Assembly (NCBI RefSeq): GCF_030272615.1
Contig: NC_081405.1
Span: 649,737,420-649,801,419 of the forward strand
Reading direction: 5' to 3'
Source: Cryptomeria japonica
Lineage: Eukaryota > Streptophyta > Pinopsida > Cupressales > Cupressaceae
Length of the DNA: 64,000 nucleotides
This document shows, in pieces, positions 46,959-57,963 of the stretch. The notes beneath the pieces were generated by a model. The model did not search any database. It saw nothing but the letters and a program-made list of their open reading frames with translations, and was not told the origin of the DNA. The position numbers were made by a program, and so were the translations under genes. Position 1 is the first letter of the stretch. Each line of letters starts with the position of its first letter.

Positions 46959-49900
46959 ATGAATAATGAAGTCCACATTGCACCTTTTGGGGAACATTTT
47001 TAGTCTTGTATGTACAAAGCCCATACTCAGTGATACAGACTTAAAAGGGTAAAATATTGAAGTTTTAAAGGAAAGGGTGTTCAAGGGAATTGATGGTTCC
47101 TTTGGTGTGGAAATTCTGAGTAGTGGTCTCATAGAAGTAGTAGCCTTATCCCCAACTATCCCTTGCCCAGAACTGGTTAGAGAGTGTATTGCTAGGTATG
47201 ATCCAATTTCTGAGACCATCAGAAGAGATAGTGGTGAAACCCTCCATACCATTAACTGTGAAGTTATTTCCTTTGTTTTTAGACAACCTAATTACCAGTT
47301 CTTGAACTTTTCTCCTGCCCAATCAATTACTGAGTTCAATGTAGATAGAACTAGGCAGTGGAATAATGTAGCAAAATATTGGTTGAAGGTTCCCCAAAGG
47401 GGTGGCTCCTTTTTGCCCAAGAATCCCAACAAGAACCATATGCTTCCCCACATTCATGATGTCATGTTACTGTTGCACCGAGTCAGAGGCTTGGTGGAGG
47501 CCTATAGTTTTGACGACATGATTTATTGCTATGTACAACTGGTACTAGAAGGAAAGCAATACCTCGATTGGGTAGAGTTGATTGCTGATTCCACGAGGGA
47601 GCAGCTGAGTATGGCCAAATAGTTCAAGCAAAATTTCTTCATGTCCTCATATCTGATAAATTTCTTGGCATGTGTTAAGGAGATAGTGGGAATACCTAGG
47701 CATCTCATTAAGGGAGAGGTCTCTGTATATGTTTTTTACTCTATGTTACAAAAGGATAATGCTTTGCAAGACTTTAGGAGGGTACATAATGCCTTCCTAG
47801 GAGATTTGTGTTACGAATTAAAGAACATGAAAACCAAGAGGATGTCGGAGGATGCACAGGCATTAGTGAAGAGATTTGGTAGTTTCTTTAATCAGTTCCC
47901 TCACTTTTTCTACGTTAGAGTAGGCGGTTTTGAGGAAGAGCCCTTCAAGCTTTCTCGTTTTTGTTCAGATTGTTTTGTTTTGGCAGAGATTTGTAGGCAG
48001 TTGGCTACTGTGATTAAGAAGGCTCAACCCAGGGATAAATGGGAGGATCATTTTCCTATTCAGTTGGGTATTTTATCCTGTAGTTCAATGTCAGATGCTT
48101 TGAGCATTGGAGTGGACTTGAAAAACTTCAATTTTCCACTGTACCACGAAAGAAAAGGCTTTGACAATAAAGGTTTCTCACAAAGTCTTGGTCTGATGTC
48201 ATACCTCCCAATTCCACATTTGGAGGACTTCTAGGAAGATTGTAGTGATGAGCTTGAGGTGTTCAAGAAGGAAAACATGAGAATGGTGTTGGAGCAAATA
48301 ATTTCACTGCAGGTGAAGCTTGACATAAATGGGCTTGAAGAAGATTATCTGGAGTGATTTGAACCCAAATACTTAGACCAAGCTGAAACCGAAGTGTCCT
48401 ACATCAACTAGGATGTGGAAGAAGAGGATGATATACAACTAAAAACAAAAAGGGTTTTGGAGAGAACCATAGAATATTTTGGTAGGAAGAGAGCAGTGAG
48501 ATTAGGCGCCAAGTCTAACTCCATGAGAAATAGTGAGGTTACTCTGTGTTCACCAAAGCATTTTTCTAATCACACTTCTATGCTTGTTCATGCAGGTAAG
48601 GATAAAAATCCATCTCACATTAGGCACAAGCCTAATTTGGCTCTGGACTTCTTTGCTCCTCGACATACGAGGTCACGAAATGTTGCACAGAAAAGAATGG
48701 ACCAGACCAAAGATACAAAGGCAAAGGATAAAATTCTTGATGCTCAGATATTTGAAGTTGAAGATCTTGAAAATGACATTGTCAACACCATGGATTCCCA
48801 TGTGGTAACTGTAGCCATGGCGCCACCCCCTAAGGTGATTGGAGGAAAAACCAGTTCAAGTGCAACTCCTAAGTGGCTAACCACTTTAGTAAGCAAAAAA
48901 CAAAGTTTCATCCCTGTGACCATCCCAATTCAGGACATGGTAGTTAAGTACACAGAGAAACGCTCCAAGAAAAAGAAGTTCAAAACAATTGCCAGATTGG
49001 ACAATGACGAAGGAACTAGAAAGTGGGTTGCCAAGATTGCATCTTACAAGCCCAAAGACGAAGATAAGGAAGTTAGTGTAGAGGACTTTGATGTCACCAA
49101 GTTGGAGCTCGAGAACATGAGAAGGGATTCAGATAATCATTTCTTCCAGGTATTGGCTAAGAAAATGCTCACCAGGTCAGAAAAAGATGGGCGAGAGAAG
49201 AGAGAGCTAAAGTGGCATATAAACATTCTCGCTCAATTCATTGATAGCATTGGTTGCTTCGGAGCACTTCCCATATCCCATGCTACAGAGAGCTTTGACC
49301 CTACTTCACCAGAGAATAAAAAGCTAATGAGTCAGGGTCAATGAGCTAAAAGCATTGTAGAGGCTGTGGAGAGATGGATTGAAGGAGTATTTAAAGACGG
49401 AGAAAAGTATATCACAAGCTCCAGGAAGCTATGTGATGAGATGCAGAGCCTCATTGCAGAAATTCAAAACCAGATTTTGCCATGGGAAAAAGAAGAACAT
49501 AAATGGGAAAATGTCTAGCCTATGCTCACCAAAATAAAAGAGTATGAAGCCACCAGATTCCTGACAAAACATTCAATCAAGTTGGTAACTGATGAATGCC
49601 AACTCTTTGTATTGAAAAAGACCATAATGTGGCCAGTACTCACATTCAAGTCTACGATTTCTGACGCCAAGACTTATGTTTATGAACTTCAAGACCTTCA
49701 ATGTAGTTTAGTTGATGACAACAAATTCATTAATCCAGACCACGATTGGCAGCTGGGGATTTGTGGACCGAATATGTAGGATACGATAAAGGCTTTCAGA
49801 CTATACTTGGAGAAAGTTAAAGCTAAAGGCAATTTCACCCCTAAAGATATAACAAAAGTCGCTTGAATCGAGTCCATGACATTTATCGATAACGATCAGT

Positions 49901-50067
49901 TACCGAAGCATGCCGAGAAAATGGAGAAGCACAAATGTGATAAAGAAGCCGCAAAGGAAAAAATCAATGCTATGAAGAATCCAAGCCTATCTATAATCCA
50001 AGAACTTGCAACTACCCACAATGCCCAGGAAAGTGGAGGAGAAGATGATGATGGAAATGGAGCATGA
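46959..50067 (+). pseudogene. Unrecognised ~1,030-codon ORF inside the 5' LTR of Gypsy-B
   Basis: One frame can be followed from about 47053 to the stop at 50065-50067. An ATG at 46959 (MNNEVHIAPFG) would open it, but a frame change and a TAA at 47050-47052 intervene. Stops lie at 47620, 48232, 48355, 48409, 49342, 49516, 49777 and 49864. The protein has an N-terminal part with YDPISETIRRDSGETLHTIN and EFNVDRTRQWNNVAKYWLKV, a middle DLCYELKNMKTKRMSEDAQA, basic stretches (RSKKKKFKTIARL) that could be nuclear signals, a helical C-terminal part (KLCDEMQSLIAEIQNQILPW) and an acidic end (GEDDDGNGA). It has no zinc knuckle, protease or polymerase motif. It belongs to the element because the 3' LTR holds a parallel copy. 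Function unknown. Confidence 0.7.
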
Positions 50068-50937
50068 CATGTTGATAATGCTCTGTTTTGATTTTATGTA
50101 TTTCTCATGATCTTGCAAATGACTTTGGGACCTCTGTCCCAAATATACTCTATTGGTTTTCATAACTGATTCAAAGGAGGTCGAGTTTTCAAGGAGACCT
50201 CCTTTGTTCTAAAGACTATAAATTAGATTTTCGTTAGAATTTTGTTAGAATTTTGTTAGTTTTTACTTAGTTTTCCTAGTTTTTAGAAGTTCTACTTTGT
50301 TGAAGGAAGTCATCAGACTTTAAAAATCTGGAATTGAAAAGGATTTATACATGTATTGTTGTGTCTTTGTTACATAAGATATATATGTAAACGATCATAT
50401 TGTTTTTAGGAGAAGGAAAACCTTTGAGTTTTGAATCTGTGTAGTGATATATCTTTGCATATATTGATCTAATCAAACGACAGTGATCGCCTTTTCGATG
50501 CAAAATATTATTATTATTCTGGGACTCCTTCCTATGAGATTTTAAAAGATATGTGCTTGAAAAGAGATTTTATTTATCTTATTTGTTTTTATGAACTGTC
50601 AAACTGGTGTTCTGAACTTTGTTTCGATCACTTCCATTTCTCATTTTGAAGCATTTTGAAGAATAATTTTTCTCTAAAATATGTGTAAATCATTAGCCTC
50701 TCATCTAAGAATAAAGTAGGTAGCCTTACATGCTTTCAGTTTAAAAGCATACCAATGAAATTTAATTAGATTATTCCCTAAATAAATAATGGAGGGAGCT
50801 ATACCTATCAAAAATTCAAAGGGAAGTAGTATATGTTACACTTACCCAATTGTTTAGTTGAACTTTTATCTTTTGAAGAAGGCAACAGAGTTTGAAATTA
50901 ATTAATTTTAAGAAAGGCAAAAATCTATTCACTAATA
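50068..50937 (+). other. Noncoding 3' part of the 5' LTR
   Basis: AT-rich sequence after the LTR reading frame. It includes GGTCGAGTTTTCAAGGAGACC (50178) and TTTGTTAGAATTTTGTTAG repeats near 50230-50260. No gene. Confidence 0.7.
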
Positions 50938-50943
50938 GATTTT

Positions 50944-50961
50944 TGGTGACTCTGGTGGGAA
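50944..50961 (+). other. Primer binding site of Gypsy-B
   Basis: TGGTGACTCTGGTGGGAA follows the LTR by six bases and resembles the TGGCGACTCTGCTGGGG primer sites of plant gypsy elements of the Tat/Ogre kind. The primer tRNA is not assigned. Confidence 0.6.
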
Positions 50962-51120
50962 GACGTTGAACATTCGATAGATCAGCATGCTACGAGCATG
51001 TTAGAATTGAACTCATAATCAACAGTATCAATAGGTTTGCTTTGTCAGAGACAAATTTCCACAACTCAGAAATATTGGTGAGGTTGAAAGAATTGTTTAA
51101 AGACCTTAGAAACTCTAGAG

Positions 51121-52560
51121 ATGACAACACTAGATTCTTGTCCTTATACTAGATCACAAAGGAGAGAGGGAGTAATTGATAATTATTTTGAAGAATTGCA
51201 TGTGTTATCATTTGCCACAAATTTCACTCCCAAGAGGAACGCTAAAAGTAGACCTTCCTCTCCTACCAGAACCACTCCTATACCTTCCTCTTCTAGCCAC
51301 TAGCAAGTACTAACACTTACTGGAGTCCAAGCCCCTCCCCTTGTAACTATTTACCTTGTTTTCATTATGGCTCAACCATGGGGTGCTGTAGTTGGACCTC
51401 TTGCCCTCGGAGATGTTTTACCTAAGTTTAATGGGGATGGAAAAGTCTTGGTTGAAGAACACTTGAATTCTTTTAATGTAGCTACTGGGATACTGGCAGT
51501 ACAGCATGAGGATGTGGCTGTTAGTCTTTTTGCTCAAACTTTTACTGAGGGAGCAGCAAATTGGTTCAGTCATTTGCAAGCGGGATACATAACTGATTGG
51601 CAAACAATGAAAACTACTTTTGAGAAATGGTTCAAGAGCACTGATGATGAGCACTCACTATTGGCTCATCTCACACAAATGAAAAAGAAGATTCATGAGC
51701 CAATGAGGGACTATGTAGCCAAGTATAATAAGATTATCCATAAAGTTCCCCAGGCTAAAAGACCAACTATTGATAATCAATAATGCTTCTTTATAAACTC
51801 TATGCCTCCCAATTTTGGTTTCCATCTCAGAAGAAATAGACCAGCTGATCTTGATACTGCACAAAATTGGGCTATAGAACTCAAAGATGATCTAATAATA
51901 GTTAGGAAATGGAGAAAGGATGTGTAAATTCCTCAAGGTCAACCTCAAGCTTCCACCTCTTCAACTAATCCAATTGTTGAAAGGCTAGTCAATGATATGA
52001 TTGCTTTGAAGAGGTAGATACCGAAGCCTGGAGTTTCCTACCCACAGCCCTATCAAGATATAAGCAGAAAACAACCAAACCAGTATAATTATGGGTGATC
52101 TTTGCAATTGCCCACTACCCCACAAAGATTGCAAATAGAGGCTCCTCCTAATAAGGGTGCTATGTGCTCTTTTCACCTCACTACAGATCATGATGGGAGT
52201 TCTTGTCCTAATATGATAAGGCATGTTCAAATGAAAAACACAAAGGATGAACTAGGTGAGTTCACTGAAGCAAAGAAAATTCAAGAAATACCTGGCGACT
52301 CTGGATCATTCTACCTTGAATATGAGTCAGATTCAAAAAGAGGTGGCAATATTTTGGTAACTCTTGAAGACCCTCAATGTGCAATCCTTACAAGGAATCA
52401 ACAAACCTCCCAACCTGCTCCTTTTGCGAGCTCCTCTGGAGGTAATTTCAAAGGAAAGGACCCCACAAGTAATGATTTTCCTCTCATGCAAAGACTCCTG
52501 AAGTTAAGCTTTTACAAAGAAATCTTGAAAGTAAAAATAATTCTTCTTCTTTCTCCTCCT
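51121..52560 (+). pseudogene. gag: Gypsy-B gag remnant
   Basis: The ATG at 51121 opens MTTLDSCPYTRSQRREGVID. A TAG at 51301 is followed in frame by MAQPWGAVVGPLALGDVLPK (51367) and the capsid-like region FNGDGKVLVEEHLNSFNVAT, FTEGAANWFSHLQAGYITDW and KKKIHEPMRDYVAKYNKIIH. A C-x2-H-x4-H-x4-C motif, CSFHLTTDHDGSSC (about 52168-52210), replaces the standard zinc knuckle and would bind RNA. Stops lie at 51781, about 51925, 52016 and 52097. The frame shifts near 52490 into KTPEVKLLQRNLE, linking to the protease region. Confidence 0.85.
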
Positions 52561-52616
52561 TTGACATAATTGAATTTTGTAAAGCTTCAACTGTTCAACT
52601 TTCTACTGCTGAATAT

Positions 52617-53130
52617 TTGAAACTGAACCCAAAGGAACTAGACAAATTGGTCAAGTATGTAAAAGGAGATTCTTCTTCAGAGTCCTCAGTGCATAAATGT
52701 GTGGTGGATAGTGATTTGTTTACTGCTGAAAAACATGCATTTGTTTCGTTCCCTTCTACTGATTTGATTAATCCATGTACTTTTCACAATGCTGAAGATA
52801 GGCTTGACATTGAAGTTTTGAAACCCAAACCTTTTTACATCTCTCTTCTCCTGAATGGTCAGAAGCTTAGCAATTGTATAATAGATTCAGGAGCATTAGA
52901 TAGCATAATGCCTTCATCTATTGCTATGTCTTTAGGTGTAACACTCACTAAGACATTTGGGAGATGTTATTCAATGGATGGGAAGTAGGTGCCTCTTATT
53001 GGACAGGTAAAGGATGCTTAGGCAGTGCTAGCAACATGTCCTGATAAAAGGGTAAAATTGACTATTTTGGTTGTTGACATTCACGCAAGTTATGGGATGC
53101 TCTTAAGTAGAACTTTCTGTAAATAACTTA
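52617..53130 (+). pseudogene. Gypsy-B aspartic protease remnant
   Basis: KPFYISLLLNGQKLSNCIID then SGALDSIMPSSIAMSLGVTL gives the active-site DSGA at about 52883-52894. TKTFGRCYSMDGK and LTILVVDIHASYGMLLSRTF follow; the latter takes the place of the usual ...D.LLGRPW. Stops lie at 52986-52988, near 53021 and near 53124. It is in the same frame as the RNase H and RT that follow. Confidence 0.8.
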
Positions 53131-53144
53131 GAGGTGAAATTAAC

Positions 53145-54143
53145 ATGGAATGGTCAAAAGCTATCATCCCACTAGGAAAACAGAAAATGAAACTTGAACC
53201 TGAACTGAAAAATAAATACATAGTCTTTCCCTCCGATAATCCCAAAGCCCAGATTATGTCCCAAGAATGTGAATTTGGAAACTATCTCATCCTTGCACCT
53301 AATAAAAAAGAATTTGAAAAAGAAGTTGATGAGCATGACAGATTGTGGCAGATGGAATTTGATGGAAGTTGCGCCAACTCTGGCTTTGGAGTAGGGGTAG
53401 TTTTGATGTCCCCTAATGGTAACATTTTTCCTTTTTCTTTCATGTTGGATTTCAAGAATACTAATAACACTGCGGAGTATGAGGCGTTACTATTAGGATT
53501 AAATGAAGCCAAGTGTAAGGGTATAAAATTTCTCAAGGTTAAAGGGGATGTGGAGCTGATTGTCAGACGGGTAAGTAATGTCTATTCAGTTAAGAATGAA
53601 AGATTGAAACATTATAGAAATAGGGTTTGGGATGAGATAGAGATTTTTGATGCTTTCTCAATTGAAGCTATACCAAGGGATCAAAACACTAGGGTGGATT
53701 TGTTGGCCATTTCAGCTTCTATTTTGTTACCTCACCTAGACTTTAAGGATGATTCTTATAGGATTGAAATAATTTATAGGCCTAGTGTCCCTGATAATGT
53801 AAACCATTGGCAAGTATTTGATACAAATGATCAGATTAAAGACTTTCTGGAGTGCACTCGTTCATTTACCCAATCATATTTTGAAGGTTCCAAAGATAGT
53901 TGCAAGGAATTTAGTCCTGATCCGAGTATTGATTCTAATAAGAATTTCATTCAGGTTAAAGGGAACACAATTACGAAAGGGCTAGTGACTCTGGAGAGGT
54001 TTTTCACCTGTAATTATGTGTTCATGGGCAAGAAAGCTCCTGACGATGGTGGAAAAGGAAGTTGTGAAAATATTAATCTTGGTGATGAATCTAATCCTAA
54101 AATGGTAACAATTGGCAAATTTTTCTCTTCTGAGGAAAAATGA
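53145..54143 (+). pseudogene. RNase H domain between protease and RT in Gypsy-B
   Basis: A 332-codon open frame. After a link region (MEWSKAIIPLGKQKMKLEPE) come LWQMEFDGSCANSGFGVGVV, NNTAEYEALLLGLNEAKCKG, LKVKGDVELIVRRVSNVYSV and IEAIPRDQNTRVDLLAISAS. All four expected acidic residues are present (about residues 73, 111, 135 and 185). This is the same archaeal-type fold as the second RNase H of Tat elements, but it sits before RT. The last ~140 residues (YRPSVPDNVNHWQVFDTNDQ, RFFTCNYVFMGKKAPDDGGK) link to RT. A TGA at 54141 closes it, in frame with the RT at 54159. Confidence 0.88.
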
Positions 54144-55400
54144 ATACTTAGTGGGTTATTGAAGGAATACATTGATTTATTTGCTTGGTCTTATGATGAT
54201 TTGAACAAGTTTAGGAATGGACAGTTTCAACATCAAATTCCGTTGAAGCCTAGTGCTTCTCCTTTCAAACAAAAATTGAGAAATTTCAATCCCATGATGG
54301 TAGACGCAATTTTTAAAAAGGTAGATAAAATGCTTGAAGCCAGAATTATATATCCAATTCACCACTCTACCTGGGTAGCCAATATTGTTCCTATGAGGAA
54401 GAAGAATGGGGGAATTCAGATTTGTGTAGATTTTTGCAATTTGAATCAGGCAAGTCTTAAGGATAACTATGCTTTACCCAATATGGATCATATTTTGCAG
54501 ACAGTATTTGGGTCAGAAATGATGTCAATGTTAGACAGTTTTTATGGTTACAATAAAATTAGGGTTGCAGAGAATGAACAACACAAGACCACATTCATCA
54601 CTCCATGGGGAACATTTGCATATAATCGTATGCCATTTGGTTTGATAAATGCCAAAGCAACTTTTCAAAGGGCCATGGATTCTTCTTTTAGGGATTTTCG
54701 TGACATAATTATTGTTGTTTACCTAGATGACTTGACAATGTTTCCTAAAGATAGGAAGAATCATCTCAAAGATCTGAGGGCAGTTCTGCAACATTGTCGA
54801 GAGCATGGTATCTCCTTGAACCCAAAGAAGTCATTTTTCTGTGTAACTGAAGGCAAATTGCTGGGGCATATCATTTCAAAAGAAGGTGTCAAGATTGATC
54901 CTGAGAGAGTCAATGCAATTCAACATCTCAGCTTACCTTCAAATCGGACTGGAGTAAGGTCTTTCTTTGGCCATGTGAATTTCCTAAGATGGTTTGTACT
55001 TGAATTTGTAGAAACTACCAAGCATATCATTAGCTTGTTGAGGGAAAGGCATCCTTTCAAATGGACTAAAGAAGCCAAAGAAGCTTTTGAAAGAATTAAG
55101 AGTTCAGTTGCTAATGCGCCAACTCTCATCAACCTAGATTTCAAAAAGGATTTCATTATATACTGCTATGCCTCAAAACATACAATGTCAGGAATATTGT
55201 TACAGGTAGATGAATCTAGGATTGAAGCACCTATAGCATTCATGAGTGTTCCTCTCAAGAAGCATGAGCTTAAGTATTCACCCTCAGAGAAAAAAGCCTT
55301 TGCTGTGGTTAAAGTTGTAAAACAATTTTGTTATTACATTTTGCACTCTCATTCTATGATTTTTGTTCCAGATTCTGCAGTGAAAAGCATTTTAACTTAG
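54144..55400 (+). pseudogene. Gypsy-B reverse transcriptase and RNase H
   Basis: Essentially one open frame (about 413 codons): YIDLFAWSYDDLNKF, WVANIVPMRKKNGGIQICVD, FCNLNQASLKDNYALPNMD, LDSFYGYNKIRVAENEQHKT, FITPWGTFAYNRMPFGLINA, and the catalytic VVYLDDLTMF at residues 187-196. The RNase H part reads FIIYCYASKHTMSGILLQVD, then KHELKYSPSEKKAFAVVK. The expected catalytic D after YC is A in this copy. A TAG at 55398 follows. It copies RNA to DNA. This is the best-preserved domain of the element. Confidence 0.92.
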
Positions 55401-56826
55401 CAAGAAGTCAGACTCAATAAAAGAACGATATGGGTAACAAAAATTCAGGAATACGATCTAGACATTCACCCTACAAAGATGCTTAAAGGACAAGGCTTAT
55501 GCAAATTAATAGTAGAAAATAAGATGGAAACAGAAAAAGAGTTACCATTGACCCTATTTATTGGACTGCAAGATACGTGGTTTTCTGATGTAGCCTACTA
55601 TTTGACTTACGTCAGCTTGCCAAGTCATTTGTCAGCTAAAGAGAAAAGGAATCTCAAGTTAAAAGAAGCTAAGTATGTCATTTGGCAAGATGTTCTATAC
55701 AAAAAAGGTTTGGATGGCACTTAATTTAAGGTGTGTGGATAAGCCTCAACAACAAAAGCTTTTGGAAATTTATCATGGTGAAGCCTGCGGTGGGCATTTC
55801 TCATCCTTTGTGACTACTTTTAAGATTTTAAAAAATTGCTTTTATTGGCCTGGTATGTTTTAGGAGGCATATGTTTATGTTAAGGGATGTGAAAAATGCC
55901 AACTCTTTTCTGGGAAACCACATTTAGCAGCTCTTCCTTTAAGGTCTGTGGTAATAGATGAACCCTTCAAACAATGGGGTATTGATTTCATTGGGCCAAT
56001 AAATCCTCATTCCAATGCTGGTCATATGTACATTTTGATAGCAACGGATTATTTTACTAAGTGGGTGGAGGTTGTTCCCACTAAGAAGGCAAATTCAGAG
56101 TGTGTATGTAACTTTCTTAAGGATTGCATTTTGGTCCGTTTTGTGGTCCCTCAGAAGATTGTTGCAGATAATGCATCGTATTTCTCCTCTAAAGAACTGA
56201 CTATGTTTTTCTATGAACATCAAATTACTCTCTCACATTCCTCTGATTACTTTCCACAAGGTAATGGATTGGCAGAATCAAGCAACAAGAACCCGGTAGC
56301 AATTATGAAGAAGTTGGTTGATGAAAATGCTCGAAACTAGCATAAGAAGGTATATGAAGCCTTATGAGCAGACATAATTATGCCTAAAAGAGCCATTGGA
56401 ATGGAACCTTTTGAGCTTGTGTATGGGATTGGTGCAAAAATTTCTTTACCCCTGGAATTATCGGTAGCCAAACTTCAAATAGTAATCAAATATTCCTTTT
56501 TCCAGAATGCTCTAGAGAAGAGGGTTATGTATTTAATGAAGTTGGAAGAAGAAAGAGAAATGTTAGTGGATAGAATTACTGAGCATTAGAATAGAGTGAA
56601 GAAGATCTTTGACATGAGAGCTCGACCAAGAGGTTTCCTTCAAGGAGATGAAGTACTATTATGGGATAAAAGGAAAGAACCAAACGGTGCCCATGATAAA
56701 TTTGACTCATTGTGGAAAGGCCCATTCAAGATCTGTGAGGTGGTGGGACAAAATGCTTTTAGACTCAACTATTCCGATGGAATGGTTATGCCCTATACCT
56801 ACAATGGGCAGGACCTCAAGCTCTAA
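55401..56826 (+). pseudogene. Gypsy-B integrase remnant
   Basis: The link LPLTLFIGLQDTWFSDVAYY precedes the frameshift near 55715. Then come zinc-binding IYHGEACGGHFSS and KGCEKCQLF (H-H-C-C), and the core GIDFIGPINPHSNAGHMYIL, ATDYFTKWVEVVPTKKANSE, KIVADNASYFSSKE and NGLAESSNKNPV, supplying D-D-E. The GPF-type C-terminal end reads FDSLWKGPFKICEVVGQNAF with NGQDLKL, then TAA at 56824. Stops are TAG 55861, TAG 56338, TGA 56365 and TAG 56587. There is no chromodomain. Confidence 0.9.
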
Positions 56827-57001
56827 AAAACTTTGAAATCTGTGGTAAAGAGTCCTTGTACATAGTAGCTTATTTGTTGTTTTGGTATCTGTTAGGTGTG
56901 AGTACTCTTTTGTCCCCCTTTCTATTTTTGGCCGTGCGAAACTAGAGATTTAGAGTTCTTTGCATTTTCCTTTGCAAAATACAATCCCTAGTCAAAGCCA
57001 A
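56827..57001 (+). other. Segment between pol and the 3' LTR
   Basis: A 175-base segment without an obvious polypurine tract just before the LTR (it ends CCCTAGTCAAAGCCAA). A C/T-rich TTTGTCCCCCTTTC stretch lies at 56911-56925. Confidence 0.6.
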
Positions 57002-57963
57002 TGTTACCTCATCATTCATCCTTCATAAAAGGTGTAAATCACCCTATAAAATTTTATTTGAAGTCCTCATCTTTCTTGGAGTTCCTCGGTTCAATACTTA
57101 ATCAGTTTGTAGATTGTCTTTTAATCTGAAACGCCAAGTTTTAATGAGTGGTTTGAACCTCGTGAACTCATTGAACCTTTTTGAAGCAAGTCCATAAAGT
57201 TTATTTAGGTTTCATAGGTTCTTAGGTGTCTAGGAGGTTTTCATACTAACATTGACTCAAAGTGTTTTGCAGCGGTTCTTTTAATGGTCATGTTCAGTGA
57301 TGTGTTATATCATCTCTCTCCAGTTGTGAACTCTTTCAACCTAGTTCAAATGGTTCGGGGGTGTTCAACATGTTCAACGTGGTTGAAAGGGTCAACAACA
57401 CTTAACATAGTTAATCCTTTCAAAAGAGAATTTTCTTGGCGCTGTGTACGCCTTGAACTACTTGAACTCTGGTGAAGTCAGTTCAGATTGTTCATGCATG
57501 TTCAAATCAGGTGGGTCCCATGAGCTAAAAGACATGATGGTGCACTTATTGCCAAGTATGATGAAGATTGAACCATATCTCGGGTGATGTCAACTATTTG
57601 AGTTTTCGAGGCAAGTAATCATTTCGAGAACTGGCGGTTACTCCAAAAATGCCACCATGCATTCAATGCGTGCGTGCGATGTCCAATCCAAGTGCTCAGC
57701 ACATTTGAACTAACAATTGGAATTAATGCACTTAATAAGTTCATATCACTACTTTTACTATAAGGTACGAGGTGATTAATTCTCTGAAAATTTGTGCCTC
57801 ATTGCTGTAGAGTTACTTTACTTGGATAGAAGGTTTGTTTGCTGGTAGTCGTCTGATTGCTCTCAACTGTGAAGGAGAGTTTGTTTCCTATCCTCTCCAA
57901 TGATTTTTACCTGCTTTTCCTCTCTCGTAATAAGATTTGTTGAGAAAATAAGGCTTGTTATTT

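Larger units (their letters stand above)
45997..50937 (+). mobile_element. 5' LTR of Gypsy-B (4.94 kb)
   Basis: Starts TGTTACCTCGTCATTC and ends TTCACTAATA (the right copy ends TTCACTAACA, the expected CA end). It contains about 960 bases of noncoding DNA with many TTGAA/TTCAA phrases, then the long reading frame, then about 870 bases of AT-rich DNA. A weak TATA candidate CTATAAGG lies near 46753. Confidence 0.92.

Noticed and set aside
51418-54365. Minus-strand open frames under gag and pol of Gypsy-B
   Set aside because: They are shadows of the plus-strand coding regions with recognised domains.
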